Origin: Darksidea phi
Taxonomy: Eukaryota > Ascomycota > Dothideomycetes > Pleosporales > Lentitheciaceae
Length of the DNA: 64,000 bases
Reading direction: 5' to 3'
Assembly (NCBI GenBank): GCA_030770425.1
Contig: JASJFT010000203.1
Coordinates: 16,950-80,949 of the forward strand
Shown: positions 1 to 12,629 of the stretch, piece by piece
Layout: the number at the start of each line of letters is the position of its first letter
Position numbering within the stretch: position 1 is the stretch's first letter
Notes under the pieces: generated by a model
The model's database searches: none
The model's input: only the letters and a program-made list of their open reading frames with translations
Told to the model about the DNA's origin: nothing
Made by a program: the position numbers and the translations under genes

Positions 1-1998
1 ACCGTTTCAATGTACTCGCCTTTCGGCGCTGCTTTTCTCGTTGCAGGGCGCGACATTCCTTCCCTAGTTGTGTATGTTGAATTTTGAAGTCGGCGCTATC
101 GGGTAAACACTGACTTGCGAGCTTTGAGCAGGCGATGAAGAAGCTGTTGCAGTGTCAAAGCAACGGCTTTGCGACGAGGTTGTGGTTGAAGCTTCCATAT
201 TGGTCCAAGCGTCACCTACAGCCAATCATCGTCCACTACATAACGATACCCAAGAACGGCTAAGCAGACAAGAGATTGAAACTTGTCGGTTACTCTTACT
301 TTTTCAGATGGGCGCTGTGTCCGATAATTGGAATGGTGCGTCATTCATTTCGAGCCCTCAGTTTAGCTTATTCCAGATGCGCATATGGTGTCCCATCCTA
401 TAGCGCACAGAGTTAGCCCAACACCATCTGTCACCTTCCCAAACTCCCCGTCAACGTCTTCGATCAGATTCCGGCTTGTTCCCTTCGTATCTGGGACATA
501 TCCATCATGGCTTCCTTCTCCATACCATCACCTCAAGTGCAAGGCATCATCTTCAAGATAATGCATCACTCTACAGGCAACTAACCTTGATAGCTTTCGA
601 CGTGTGCTGGTGATACTTCCTTGCAGCCGTTGCTCCAGACACAGAAAAAGCAAGCGTACACTCCAATGAGCACCATACCCCATTCAACCAGCATCGCAAT
701 CCCCAAACACCCGCAACACAAAACTCCAGACCCCTCATACAAGTCCAATCTTCAGATCAGACCCCCCAAAAGCGTGCAACACTAACCTTAGCCACCACTC
801 GACCAGGTGTTGAATCCGTGGTGTCCATCCAAAACCACATTCAATCTATCTCACCTTTCCTTCTTGGACGTGCCAAGTATATGCTTTGAAGCATGGGTTG
901 TCTTCCTAGCAAAAGTCGGTATGCGGTGGAACGTCAAAGAAGCGGTCAGCAACAAGCCCCCGCCCTTCCGAAGCCACTCGATCACATCCCACGGAGACGT
1001 CTCTTTAGCGCATTGTGGGGTAGCGTGAGTGGTCAGAAAACCTGGGGTACAGAGTGCCCTTGGCATCCATTGGCCTACGCCGACTATCATTCCCAGGGCA
1101 GGTTAGTCAGGTGGATGTGCTATGTGACAGTGTAGCGTTGTGGATCGGGAGAGAAATTGGAACTGTCAAAGCATGGTCCGGAGATGTTAGAATAGGTTGG
1201 ACCCTCATAAATACTAGTGCACACATTTGTCCATGTCGTCAATGAATTCATTCACATTGGCCAGCCACATGTTCGAGAAGGAACTTTTTCCACCTACCCT
1301 ACCTCCTCCGTTCCCAGACCCATCCCAATAATACTAAATAATCGTAAGAAGCAAAGAGCTCGTAACATCGTCCTTCCAATATGTTCCTGGCACTTAGTCG
1401 AAATCCGGCTCTTCATTTTGGTTGTTCGTTCAACGTCATTAAACATATTCGCCAGTCGCTCTGTTTTCGGCCTTGCTACAGAAGCAAAGCATACCCGATA
1501 ATAAAAAATGCCGTACGCCAGAAGATAAATACTCATTTTCCAAACATGAGCTCCTTGAAGACTGATCCGAGTAAAGAGTATAACCCATAGAACCCAATGA
1601 TTCTGCAAAGAAGAAAGGGCCAGTCTACATCCACATGCCAAACAATAGTTGATGAGAAGCTTGAATCGGCATGAAAGGGCGGAGACTAAACCGGAGAGTG
1701 ATGTGGAGGTGAACTAGCTAGGTGTCGTGTAAATAATGGAGCCTCCAGCTGTAAAGGTAAGAATGTACGAAAAGGACCATTGAGTCAGTCGACTGTTGCT
1801 TCGGAGATACAGACGTAGATGGGAGAAGCCATAGCTTTGCTATAGAAAATAGTATTGTTGTCGTATGCTTCGTCAGTCGTTGACGAAACATCGCGTCGAG
1901 GTCATGAGCGTGAAATATCGTGAAATGAGTATCAACCATCGCGATAAGATATGTAGAAGGCGCCAGGCTTTTGTACAAAGTTCGGTTATGGACAGTAT
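1..1998. other. Gene-free stretch downstream of the C2H2 regulator
   Basis: No open frame here shows a recognisable domain or fungal codon pattern; the longest are overlapping chance frames of about 60-115 codons on both strands. The right edge abuts the stop codon of the C2H2 regulator, so roughly the last 200 bases should contain its 3' UTR. Nothing else was recognised. Confidence 0.5.
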
Positions 1999-4900
1999 TT
2001 ACGAGGGGGTCACAGAGTTCTCGGCGCGCTGGTTGATGTGCTGGGCGTGGTTTTCCAATGCGCGTGCCATGACTTGAGTCACTACTGTAGTTAGTATAGA
2101 ACGTTTCTCATACAAATGCGGAACTTACCTGGCCAGACGGTAGACTTTCCAAGCATGTATGCTGTAACCATAAGAAGCTTAGTACCGTAGCCGCAATGAC
2201 CCAGATTCGACAGACTACTCAGCATCGGGATCGCGTTCGAGTTGACGTCGTAGGCAAGTTTTATATCGGCTGTGTGAAGGATATCGGCAATCTTTTGGAG
2301 CAGTTTGATATCCTCTTCTTGCAGAAGCATAATGGCAGGTACAGTCGTATAGTCGATCTCATCCTTGCCGAGCACCCCCAGAAAGCGTCCAACGCGGTCT
2401 TGCACTGTGGCCACCCATTCGGCAAGAATCTGAGCACAATCGAATGTACACATCGCGGAGGAGTTGGGAAGCTCTCTTGCCGTGAACTCGGCATATGCTG
2501 AGCCGTATTGGTCTGCCATCGATAGCGAGTCTGCAGCATAGAATGCCGCCTTGCGAAGATGTCTCTCACGTTTGGACGATGGCTGAATGCCAGTTCCTCC
2601 GTGACTTGGACTCGGTTCTCCAATGGTGTCGATGTCCTGAGACATGATTGCACTGGGTGAGTTACTTACTGGGATAGATTTGGTATCCAGCGATTCAGAC
2701 GTTCGATCAGGTGTACCGTCCGCCTGTGCGACAATGTCAACGCCATTGGCAAGCTCGGTAGCCATCCCATCGAAGTCCCTTTGCCATAAAAGCTCTTTGG
2801 AGCGACTGAGATTCACAAAGAGCCTAACGTAGGCCAAGTCCAAAAGCGGTATACAGTCGGCAGATAAAGGACCAAACGGACTTGGCCGTTCGATGCTATG
2901 GTTGGGATTCGCTTTCCAGGCTAATTGCCATGCCTTTAGCGCTGGCTCGACCTGGGCATGCATAGCCTCCGTCTCGTGCGTTTTCCATAGACGACCAGTA
3001 TGCCTTTGTCTTGTTTCCCAGATGTAAACATGGAGCGAGTTAATCAAGACATAGCAACCGAAAGTACTAGGCCGAATATCGCTTTCAGGAGCAGCGCCTG
3101 CAGCCATATCCCCGCCAAAGGGTTGCTGATACGAGGTGTTATGGCGATCAGATTGCTGTCGTGTACTCGCTTCGAGTAAGTAGGTCAATGCAGCATTGAA
3201 CGGAAGTCCTTTGGATTGTGCAATCATTGGGCCTCCCATAGCAACCCACGCTTGAGCGTTGTCGACAGACCACAGGTCCTCCTCACAAGGCAGGTCAAGA
3301 CGGATCTCCGAGTTCAAAATCCGCGGCGCATGAGCGTAGGCTGAGACTAAGATACTGGACATGGAAAAAATGGCGAAATATGTTCGCTTGCGCTCTTCGA
3401 TCTGCTTCCATTTGATCCATTGCATATGCTCATCCGTAGTTTCGGCTTGCGAACCGTTCTGGGGCACGTCCGAAGGCACAGATCCGTCGTTCATCTCCAC
3501 GTCGCCGCTGCTGGTGTCGTTCGGCGAGCTTTGGGTGACTGCGCTATCGCCAGCCGGGCGATCAAGGCCGGCAGCCTTCGCTAGGCTCACGAGAGCGGCA
3601 CAGTGTGTGCTAGCCACCTCGGCAGCTTGCCGGTCGCCGCAATTATGACCAAAAATGAGGTTTAGTAACATGGCTTGAACCAGCCATAGCGGAGGTTTGT
3701 TGACGGAATCATTCGATGCATTGGGACCGTTGACAGCAGCGGACAGACCGGCTCTACGACGCTCGTCTAGGTAATAAAGGATCATCTTCTTGGCTGCGTC
3801 GAAGAGCTCCTTTGCAACGCTGTGTTCGAACTCGTACAGTGCGCCTATGGCTGACATGGCTAATATCAAGCAGCCACCTCCACCCACCATGTTATCTTGG
3901 TTAAGGTTTCCAGCGGTGCGGAGGTGGTAGGTGTATGCTGGAGTATCAAAGGAAAGCGTAGGAATATGCAGGAACGGTAGGTGAGGATGAAAGTACTGGA
4001 TGTAGGCATTGACGTAGCGCTGGAGATCCACAGTACTAGGGAGCGACGCGACCTGATTTGGTTTGCCGGAGCCAGAGACGGACAAAGGTGAGCTGATTTG
4101 TGGCTGCGAGAACCTCCGCTGAAGAACGCCATATCCCAGTGCCTGCGACAAGTTGAAAACCAGTGCCTGTCTGGTGATATCTGTGATTGTGTCTGTAGAG
4201 ATGGATGTCACAGAGCTGTGCCTGGCACTTCCATTCATTGAGGAAGACGATATGCTGCCGGTCTCAGAATGGAATGCCATTGGAGGCTGAAAATACTGGT
4301 TGGGCATACCCGGTATGCCCGCAGAAGGGCTCATGGTGGCGACGGGCTGGGGCGACGAAACGTAGAAATCGGCCGCACCTTGATCTGCCAGGTCCTTTGG
4401 GGACATGGTGTTGTTCATCATGAGCTCGGGGAATACCGGTGCCATGGCGTCTAGAGAATAAGCTATTGGGTTGACGGTTGTGTGGGTAACGAGCGGATTA
4501 TGCCACATGGCGGTTGAGGTTGGCTGGCCAGATCCGTCTGCCATGACCTCGCTGAAGCCACTTTGGCTAGCAGTGCTGATTGCCGAAGGCGAGGATCCAT
4601 CCACGGCGACATCGTTGGGCCCAGGGAACATCATGGGACCGTCAAGACCGGCACTCCAAGCTATATCATCTTCCTCAATGGCATTGCTGCTAGCGAACGG
4701 GTTGCCAAATGAGTTGAACGGCGATTGAACATGGCTCAGCCCTCCGTTGAAGTGATGAAGCTGGTTCGGGTTTATGGTAGAGCCCGTGCCAAAGAACTTC
4801 TCCAGCTCAAATTCATCGGGGCCAAACCCTGGGATGGGGGCAGTCCGCAGGCCGCCACCTAAGCCGAGCCCGAGCTGAGTGTCGAGCTTCGGCAACCCGT

Positions 4901-5619
4901 GATGCTGCCCATGTCCGCCAACCGCAGTCGACATGCCACGGTAGTCGAATGCACTCGGGCCGCCCAACCCCGAGAAGCTCGCGTGGTGGGAGTGGCCTGG
5001 GTGGCCGCCCCCACGGCGGCCCAACGAGGCACTATGTGAGGTGAGGAGGCTGTTGAGTGCGCCGGGATCAATGTGGCTTATCGTGTTCGCTCGCGGCCTC
5101 ATCGCAGCGGTGACAGCGCTTGGAGGGCCACCCGCGCTGCTTGCGACAGAATTCTTGCGTACTCGGTTCGCGCTGTTGGGGGGAACACCAGTCGTGCTCT
5201 CCCTGCGACCAGTGCGTGGCCGCGAGGGAGCCGTGGTCTGTTGGTGCAGTTTCTGCTGATGCCGCAACAGCAAGTCTCGCCGTGCGAAGCATCGCCTGCA
5301 TGCTGGACACTCAAACGGCTTCTCCTTTGTATGTGACCTCTCATGGCGCTTCAAATGTTCCAAACGTGCAAAGGAGCGGGTGCACGTTCCACAGATGTGT
5401 GGCCGCGGTTTGTCAGTCTTTGGCGGGGGGAAGGGTGCGTTGTGGGGTTGGGCAGGCTCGGGTCTGGCGGTCTGGGCAGAAGCTACAAGATGACTGGTGT
5501 CAGTTTGGCAGCGACAGCAATTGACATGTATGCTCACCATTGCCGCTGCTCGCACCGCTCGAGCCACTGCCTGAGGTGCTCGACGAGACCATGGTGCTCG
5601 TGTCGGCCCCTACGGTCAT
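1999..5619 (-). CDS. C2H2 zinc-finger transcription factor, Adr1/AmdX type, with fungal-specific regulatory domain
   Basis: Three exons on the minus strand: 5538-5619, 2129-5482 and 1999-2081, giving 1172 aa. Introns of 55 and 47 nt have GTGAGC...TAG and GTAAGT...TAG ends, and the frame closes exactly at TAA. Residues 58-107 hold two tandem C2H2 fingers (C58/C61/H74/H78 and C86/C89/H102/H107) joined by a TKEKPF linker, the arrangement of yeast Adr1 and Aspergillus AmdX. A long Ser/Gly/Pro-rich region follows. A helical middle part starting near residue 470 resembles the fungal_trans (PF04082) domain, and the C-terminus has the 'WPxVxxVMARALE' pattern common in that family. It is a nuclear DNA-binding regulator; Adr1-type factors control alternative carbon or nitrogen use, but the target genes cannot be inferred here. 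The first exon was placed because it gives a clean ATG and removes an untypical N-terminus. Confidence 0.88.
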
Positions 5620-8600
5620 GCTCAAACAATTATGGGCCCGGTGTCACCGCGGACCTCGACCGCAGAGATTCGGGAGGTGCGAGAAACGGGTGTCTTGGCG
5701 GCGAGACGTACCCGCAACGGCTTCGAGTATGCGGCGAGTCGTGGTGCTACGTGTGCCGGGGCGTTGGTGAACTGGGCGAAGCTCCCGATGCCAGGGCGAG
5801 CTCGGCCGGTAGACAAAGGACAGTCCGAGACAAGGACTCTGCTGGCGACGCCGCGACGTCAGCGAAGCCTTTGAGATTTACACTATGGGGGAGATTGAAT
5901 ACCTTCCACAAGCTTCTGAAACGGTGTGCTTGCTCGCGGGGCGGCGCCCGGTGGCAGGCGATACGGAACCCCCGAACACCGGCGGTTCGACCACGGTCTT
6001 CGACACGGCAAGTCGCAGTCAATGGGTGCCCGAGCGAGCGACTGCCACGAAAGAATGGCGGTTCTCGACGAAGGGCAGTGATTGACGGCCGTCGAGTGGC
6101 GGATGGCTGGTCGGAGGGTTGTGAGCAGCTCCCGAAATGTGAGGGTACAAGGACGCCCGGCCTGGCTGACAACGAGACGACCTAGAAGACGGCTTGCGAG
6201 CTGGTGCTGGAGCTAACGGCTTGTTCCTCACGGCGACGAGCGTGTACGGGCGTTTCCGTTCCCCCAGGCCAAATATGCGGCGTCCGGTGCAGCACTCGTG
6301 GAGCTGCGGGGGAGCTTCCGGCGCGGTGGTTGCAGAGTAGCAACACAGCGTTGGACAGCACCCGGGCTGCGTTCAAGCCTTGCAACTTTGCCAACGGCGA
6401 TGCTGCTGTTGGCCGTCGGTCTTTGCACGGACGGGCCGGAGGTAGCTAGAATACGGCTGCACCTACAGGTCGGCCAGAGCAGTGCGAAGCTCTCAGCACC
6501 CGCGCCGCGATTGGCTGGCGCTAGAGTCGAAAATCTGGGGAACGACGCGCGAGCCACCCGGCAATTTCACTGCTCACGCACGTTGAACGGGGGCAAGCAA
6601 GAAAAGAAAACACGAACGGCCCGCAGTGCACGAGCTGTGACGATTGAGGGAGAAAGGCAGCAACGCCTGGAGTAGGAGGCGTTCGGTCGGGGCCTCGCTG
6701 TAAGCAGATCCTCCAGGGCCGGTACTCGTAATGCGTCGTCGAACCCGGTCGCTTTGGCTAGCGGGCCAGGAGCTTGACGGCCGGCACGACCAGGGCTCTG
6801 ACGCGGTTGGCCGCCTCTTGCAGCATGTAGGATCAGTCGGCGGCGGTGCAGGTTCAGAAGGCATGGCGTACTTTACCACGGTCGGTACGTCGAACGGACG
6901 TTTACAGAGTGGATGCCGCTGCAGGGATGCATCGGCCGTGCACCACGGAGCATCCTGGCAGCGACGGCGAAAGGGTCCTCGCTGTTCGTCTCTGCACGCC
7001 AGTCCGACATGATTCCGAGCCGACGGGGCTCTGAAGGAGCAACGATGGGCGCCCGTGAAAGCTGTCCGTTGATCGCGATCATCAGCGACCCACCGTCGCG
7101 GCGTTCGACCCCGGAAGGCGGCTGGCAACGACGGAGTGCTTGCGCCGAAGCGTCTTGGCTCACGAGCTGCACGCTACAGGCCTCGGCCCAGCGTTACCAT
7201 CGTGTGCTGCTCGCAACGGTTGCCCGACAAGCTGCGGCACGCCCAGTATTCTATCCACACCCAATTGCCCCTAATACCGCCCACTATCAAGCCGTCGTGC
7301 CTCATGCGCCGGGGACAAAGCAGACTTCATCTCGCCGTGCTGGTGTATATTGGCCTGGCCTCAAGGGGCGAGGGGCAGATTAATATGCCCAGGTCTGTCC
7401 CCCGTCCCTGAATTGCCCTCGACCGAGTACGCAGCAATTACCCCCAGCCAGTACAGGTCGGATAATAGGACGGTTCGGACGCTTGCTCTGTCCTCCGAGA
7501 TCGAGCTTCAGGGGCCCTGGTCACAGAAGGAAATGGTAGTGCTGTGAAAGGCCAGCGCAATGGGTCGCCGCGTCCGCTCCCTGCTCTCTCCGTCTCTTTG
7601 AACCACAGCCCCCCCACACCGTCACGTCCAGAGTCCAGCTCAGGCGGTGCGAAGAGAAAGGGCGTAGCATCGGCGCCGCCATCTTCTGCCTCGACTGACG
7701 ACGTCAGCTTCGGGAGCCGTCTGATGCTAACCTGGGGAAACCGACGGGCAAAGCACATGGAAACGCCATGGCGGCAGCGCACCAGCCACCCTACGGCTCG
7801 TTCACATCGCGACGCATGACCAGCGCTGGCAGCTAACCCGCTTCGGGCTCCCGCAGTCTGGGGAAATCGTGCAGTGTGGCCCGTGCGCTCGAGCACTCTC
7901 ATTCGTCCGCTTAGAAGCGTCGACGCCTGGACCATCGGCTTGTCGGTTGCTGAGCACACCTACTTGTCCCATAGCTTGGCCGCCTGGGATCTCAAGCTGG
8001 CCGAGCGCTATCGTGATAGCTAGACGCGGTTTCGCACAATTCGCCATGAGCGCAGAAGGATGCAGTAGGTCTCCCCTTTACTAGAATATCGCGCAGCCCG
8101 AGACTACCTCGCCCTCTGCCAATGCCCGGTACCTCCAGGTTCGTCGTCCCGCAAGCGGTAATAGCTCATCAGTGGGTTCAGAAAGCGCATGACCCGCATG
8201 GTACCCTCCCATGTCAATCCGTCGGGGACACCTTCTGTTCGCAGCCATACACGTCCGTCGCTGCCGCATGCCCACGAGTTCCGGGGCACCCTTACTTATG
8301 ACGACAGGAACTCATGGTGGTTATCGAGTTATGGGCGCAGTCAGCCCACCCTCGCTTCGAACCCAAGCTGCACCTGCAGGATTGCCTGTCACACTATACT
8401 CAAGGCACCAGTCGTTCAATATCAACCGAAGTTGTCGCAGCTGATGATCTTTATCATTTATGGATCAATCGTTCCGGAATTGGTCGCAGTTGCAAGGCTG
8501 GCAGCGGAGATTTCGAACATCAACGCTCGTCTTTGGTGCGAACTTGCACCATATCTACGCAAGTGAAGGATTCAACGTGGCTACAGAGAAAGAAGCTGGA

Positions 8601-11600
8601 TGTGACTCGACTAATCGAAACAACTCTCGAACAGTACTCCTGGCACTGTCCTTGAGCCACTGTTCACGCCGACGAACGTAAGGCTGGCGACTTTCAAATC
8701 ATGTTACTTCGAGCGTTCTTCCGCGTTCTTCGACGGGCCTTCGATTTGACGTAAATGGCTTCTACCGCGAGAGATCTGCTACGAGCTTGTCTTGCCGATG
8801 CATGAGCATGCACGACAACAGCAGATCTGTCGCCACAGACGACGTCACGTCCAGCCACCTGTCCCACATGGGCATGTGAGAGGAAGATACAGAGACTCCA
8901 CAGGTCAACCACAACTTTCGCAGAGCCAAGTTGCGGCTGCGGTTGCGATGACGCTATCGTCTGCAGGGCTAGCTGGCACTTAGGCGCATGCGCAGTATCC
9001 GATTGTCTCTTGGGTCTCTAGACGTCCCGTGGCGGAAAAGCGTATGACGAGTTACACAAAGGACCGCAAAGACGGCACCAAGGCGCAGGCAGAAGTGATG
9101 ACGAGCATTTGCAGTCCCGTCCCATGCTTGAAGCGTTTCTCAACCACCAGCGAAGCTAGTCTCGACTCGGTATCCCGTCCCTCACCCCACCAACGCATGC
9201 CCCACTACAGCCTACTCAACCTGATTGCTCCCACATATTACAGCATTGAACAGCCTATCAGGCCGCCATGTGCTATAGCTAAACAGCCTGCGCGAATACT
9301 TCATGATCGATGCGAACCGCAACCGATCCGGCTCGGATCGATATGTTTTCGGCAGCAGATTGACACAAGGTCTAGACACTTGAGCGAGACACTTTGGCGC
9401 TGCACGACGGTGGAAGGCGTCACGCAACGGTTGGCACAGGCGCTTTGGAACAACTAGCCTTCTCTAGGTATGCGGTGAGCGCCGCGAAGGACCACTTCAT
9501 GAACACTGTACGCTCACCATGGACTACCTCGCGACCTTTCGACCTCACCCCAGGCTCCAGTCTGAGCCTGGATCACTACCCGGTGCTTAGCAGCTCTTAA
9601 AAGCTCGGGCTGCAGCTGGATGTCATCAGGAAAGACGCAAGCGAATGAACGACAGATTGCGTTGCCGTCCAGGGCTGCGGGCATCGCCAAGACGCTGTAT
9701 CCGATACGGCTAGATTAGAAGCTACATTCGACGACTTCCCATGACCTGCCAACTGGCTTCGTACAAACACGCCCAATCTCCACTGGGCGCCCACTTGCGC
9801 CCACTAACACAGTCGAGCCCCCATATTGGAATCCTAGTAATCCGATGGAGTGCGAAGCAGCGGCAGTCATCCTGCACGCCGTGCAGAACAGCTCAACCCT
9901 TTGGAAAATGCCGCGTCCCGAAGCATACAGCGGGTGGGTCGCTCCCTGCAGTTCTCTCTCGCTATCCACTAGCAGCCAGTTGCGGAAAGCTCTCCGCGGC
10001 TGCGCAGGACTTCCGATGTATCTTCGGCCCTATATCGGTCCCGCCCAACGAAGAGCTTGCCGCGCCCGTTAACTTGCCATTCGTCTACCGGAAAAACGTC
10101 CGCCGTTTCCGGCGCTTCTCTCAGTATCCGCAAAATAGAGGGTTACATGTTTATTGTCGTTGCGACATTGTTAGGCGAACGGTCATATTCCGCGCCCTTC
10201 TCTAACCGTCGGGCCCGACAGCTGTAAGCGGTACAAAATCTTCGGCTCAGGGTATCCTGGTTGACTGACTTGATTGGCTTGGTGAAATACTCTTGACTCT
10301 TTCTATTTCCGCTTTTTCGATACTGATTACTTGATTGGTGAAACGGCTAAGAATTTTTTGGCCTCACGGCTTAAACCCCGTCGAGACCAGGATTCCCCGG
10401 TACCTTGACTTTCATCGCTCAATTCTCGACGGAGGCTCCAAAAATCCTTCCACCCGGTCAGCTGCTGAGAGACCAAACTCAGTGAACTTATATGCCGATT
10501 AGAAAACATCGTAACCGGGTACCAGCTATCGCTTGCATTGACCGTACCTAACCCTAGGGGAGGTTTCCAAACTCAACACTGCAATTGACGACGTAGTTGG
10601 GTACGCACAAGCGGACAAAACCTCATACTATTGGATGATCAAGATGATAGCTCGTTCGCCACGTAGTCTATACACCTGATAGATTCAGTCAAGCAGGACT
10701 ACCATCGATCATGCGCGCGAGTCATTTCTTGTGGCGTCCAAGCTCACCGTTTAGTCGTCTCACAATGTTTCCTACTTGCTTACAGGAGAACTTGTGGATG
10801 TTGGCACCGTATGCGGACTGTTGGGGGTGTCACAGGATCGGATACTTAGCAATATGCCGTCCGCTAGAAGGTTAGCTCCGCCCACCTGCAGCGAATTGGT
10901 GACTGAGTATCTGCAACTTCGTGCGGTTGACTCAGGCAAGCGAGACGGCAATGTCATCCCTTTGCCCGCTGTAGCGTACATCGTAGGGCTCCGCCACTGT
11001 ATCGCGGATACTACCATGGTCCACCCTGCTAGGCCCTGAAGGGGATTGTTGTCCGTGATTCGCATTATGGGACATTTTCACTTTCATTCTCGATGCGATA
11101 TGATGCCGCGTTTATTGCCGGCCCCGCAAATGTTCGCGGCCCGACGCACGGCACTGCCCCTGCTGTGTTGGGTTCAACAGAATGAACCACGGTCAAAGTC
11201 GCGAACATAGTATGCAGCGCTTCGGGAATAAGGTCGCGCATGTATGGGATGGTGAGGCTGCTTCTGGGATTTCGAATGATGTTGGGACTTCAGCGCTGAG
11301 ATTGCATTGGATTTGATTTGGATTTGCATAGTGGGAGTCTCTTTAGAAGGTCCGCACGAAACACAGTAGGAGTTTGTACACAGTAGAGGTGCTATACCCA
11401 CACCTTATACACGATAAGAGATTGCATTAGATATGCTGATACCGTTGTTGGCCAGTGTGCCACGGCGATTTGAAAGGTTCTCTTGTGATGGTACCGCCTA
11501 CAGCTACGGCCAACGACGCAATTTACCGCTGTACAAATAACTCGCTCCCGATAGCTTCAACGAGTCTCAAAATCTAGGGGGGTCTCCATACTACCGGATC

Positions 11601-12065
11601 CTATCTCCATGGCCAGTATTTCTGCAATTTACGGAAGACATATCGGCATCTTGGACCTATTGCATAGTTTGAATGATCATACTATATTGCGGAATCCATC
11701 GGTCCCGTTAGGGTTATTAGTAGGTAGCTCCGCTATGCGGACTGGTAACTAGCTACAAGGCACCATATCCTCTATTATATAACAACAAGCACTTAACCTC
11801 TCTGGCCGAGCCTCGCTACCTTGTAGCCATACATCGAAGCATTTCTCTCTTCATTGTTCGCCCCTTCTTTTGATCCCTGCGTTCGTCATTCACTACGAAG
11901 CACCCCGTCTCTTATTTCCGCCGTAGCGCACATTGATACATCGTACTCCATACTTTCCCCCACTTCATTCTTTTCATCTCCCTAGTTCGCATACCCACGG
12001 ACGTACACTTTCTTTACCAGCCTACACTCCCCTTCCTATCCCCAATCCCGCGCCCCACCCTACTC
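5620..12065. other. 6.4-kb gene-free region, GC-rich in its first third
   Basis: About 5620-8000 is GC-rich and open in several frames on both strands simply because stops are rare, so the overlapping frames there are not credible genes. It lies directly upstream of the C2H2 regulator and probably contains its promoter and 5' UTR. From about 8000 to 11300 no frame exceeds about 150 codons and none was recognised. A roughly 100-bp dispersed repeat lies at 11321-11420. 11750-12065 is C/T-rich and lies beyond the 3' end of the chorismate-mutase-like gene. Confidence 0.5.
11321..11420 (+). repeat. Dispersed ~100-bp repeat, copy 1
   Basis: This segment aligns over about 100 bases, in the same orientation, with 63707-63808. 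By eye about 85 % of positions are identical and most differences are C/T or G/A transitions. Shared blocks include 'agtttgtaca' and 'agaggtgctata'. Homology ends on both sides at these limits, so it is a bounded element, perhaps an LTR or MITE fragment. No open frame spans it convincingly. Confidence 0.7.
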
Positions 12066-12629
12066 TCACTCAACACGGCAAACCCTCTTAATCGACTCTG
12101 TCACATTCCCCCCACAATCCGCCCCAATCTCCGCAACCTCGTACTCCAAACTCGCGAAAATCATACACCCCTCGCCGCCCAACACCCTCCCCGCCGCTTC
12201 GCTCCCACCATACCTGCCCACCCTCTTCGCCATGCCTCCAGCCACCGCCTCGTTCCGGCTCGGATCGTTGAGCGGCGTGCCCATGGCGTATTTGGCGTCG
12301 CCGGCAACTGCGGCGTAGCCCAGGCGGCGGGCATATAGGAAGGCGAGTTGCTCGTCGATGGCGTCAATGTAGGAGCGCGCGCAGGCGAGCTCGGCTGTGT
12401 AGTTGCGTGGAGAGGGGGAGGTGCAGATTGTTGCTATGGGGACGGTGGAGAGGAGAGTGAGGTTGTAGGGATGGGTTGTGTTGGAGGGAATGGAGGGCGA
12501 ACCGGGGTAATTGGCGGTTGTGGTGTTGGGTGAGGGGATGAAGTGGCATGTTGATGGGTCGGTGGAGGGAGTTGTGGCGGATGTTAGGAGGGGGAGAGCG
12601 AGGAGGAGGAGGAGGGGTTGGAGAGCCAT
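12066..12629 (-). CDS. Secreted chorismate-mutase-like protein (AroQ fold)
   Basis: A single exon of 187 aa. The start chosen at 12629 gives a classic signal peptide (Met, then a Leu-rich core at residues 5-16 and cleavage near Ser-Ala-Thr). An upstream in-frame ATG would bury this under 41 untypical residues. Residues 85-165 follow the AroQ chorismate mutase pattern: an 'IDAIDEQL' helix, Arg101/Arg102, 'VAGDAK' with Lys113, 'NDPSRNEAV' with Asp122 and Arg125, and 'SLEYE' with Glu162/Glu164. The mature part has six cysteines and five N-glycosylation sequons, consistent with an extracellular disulfide-bonded protein. Chorismate mutase converts chorismate to prephenate; secreted fungal versions such as Ustilago Cmu1 are known host-directed effectors. 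Whether this one is enzymatically active or acts in a host is unknown. The usual acidic residue after the Asp-Pro-x-Arg motif is Asn126 here. Confidence 0.75.
   Translation of the reverse strand: MALQPLLLLLALPLLTSATTPSTDPSTCHFIPSPNTTTANYPGSPSIPSNTTHPYNLTLLSTVPIATICTSPSPRNYTAELACARSYIDAIDEQLAFLYARRLGYAAVAGDAKYAMGTPLNDPSRNEAVAGGMAKRVGRYGGSEAAGRVLGGEGCMIFASLEYEVAEIGADCGGNVTESIKRVCRVE

Noticed and set aside
5343..6185. 280-codon plus-strand frame overlapping the start of the C2H2 regulator gene
   Set aside because: It is antisense to the zinc-finger exons and GC-rich leader, with no recognisable content; it is open because of base composition.
10772..11065. Overlapping frames of 87-97 codons on both strands
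   Set aside because: Neither has homology I recognise, splice support or a convincing composition; probably chance.
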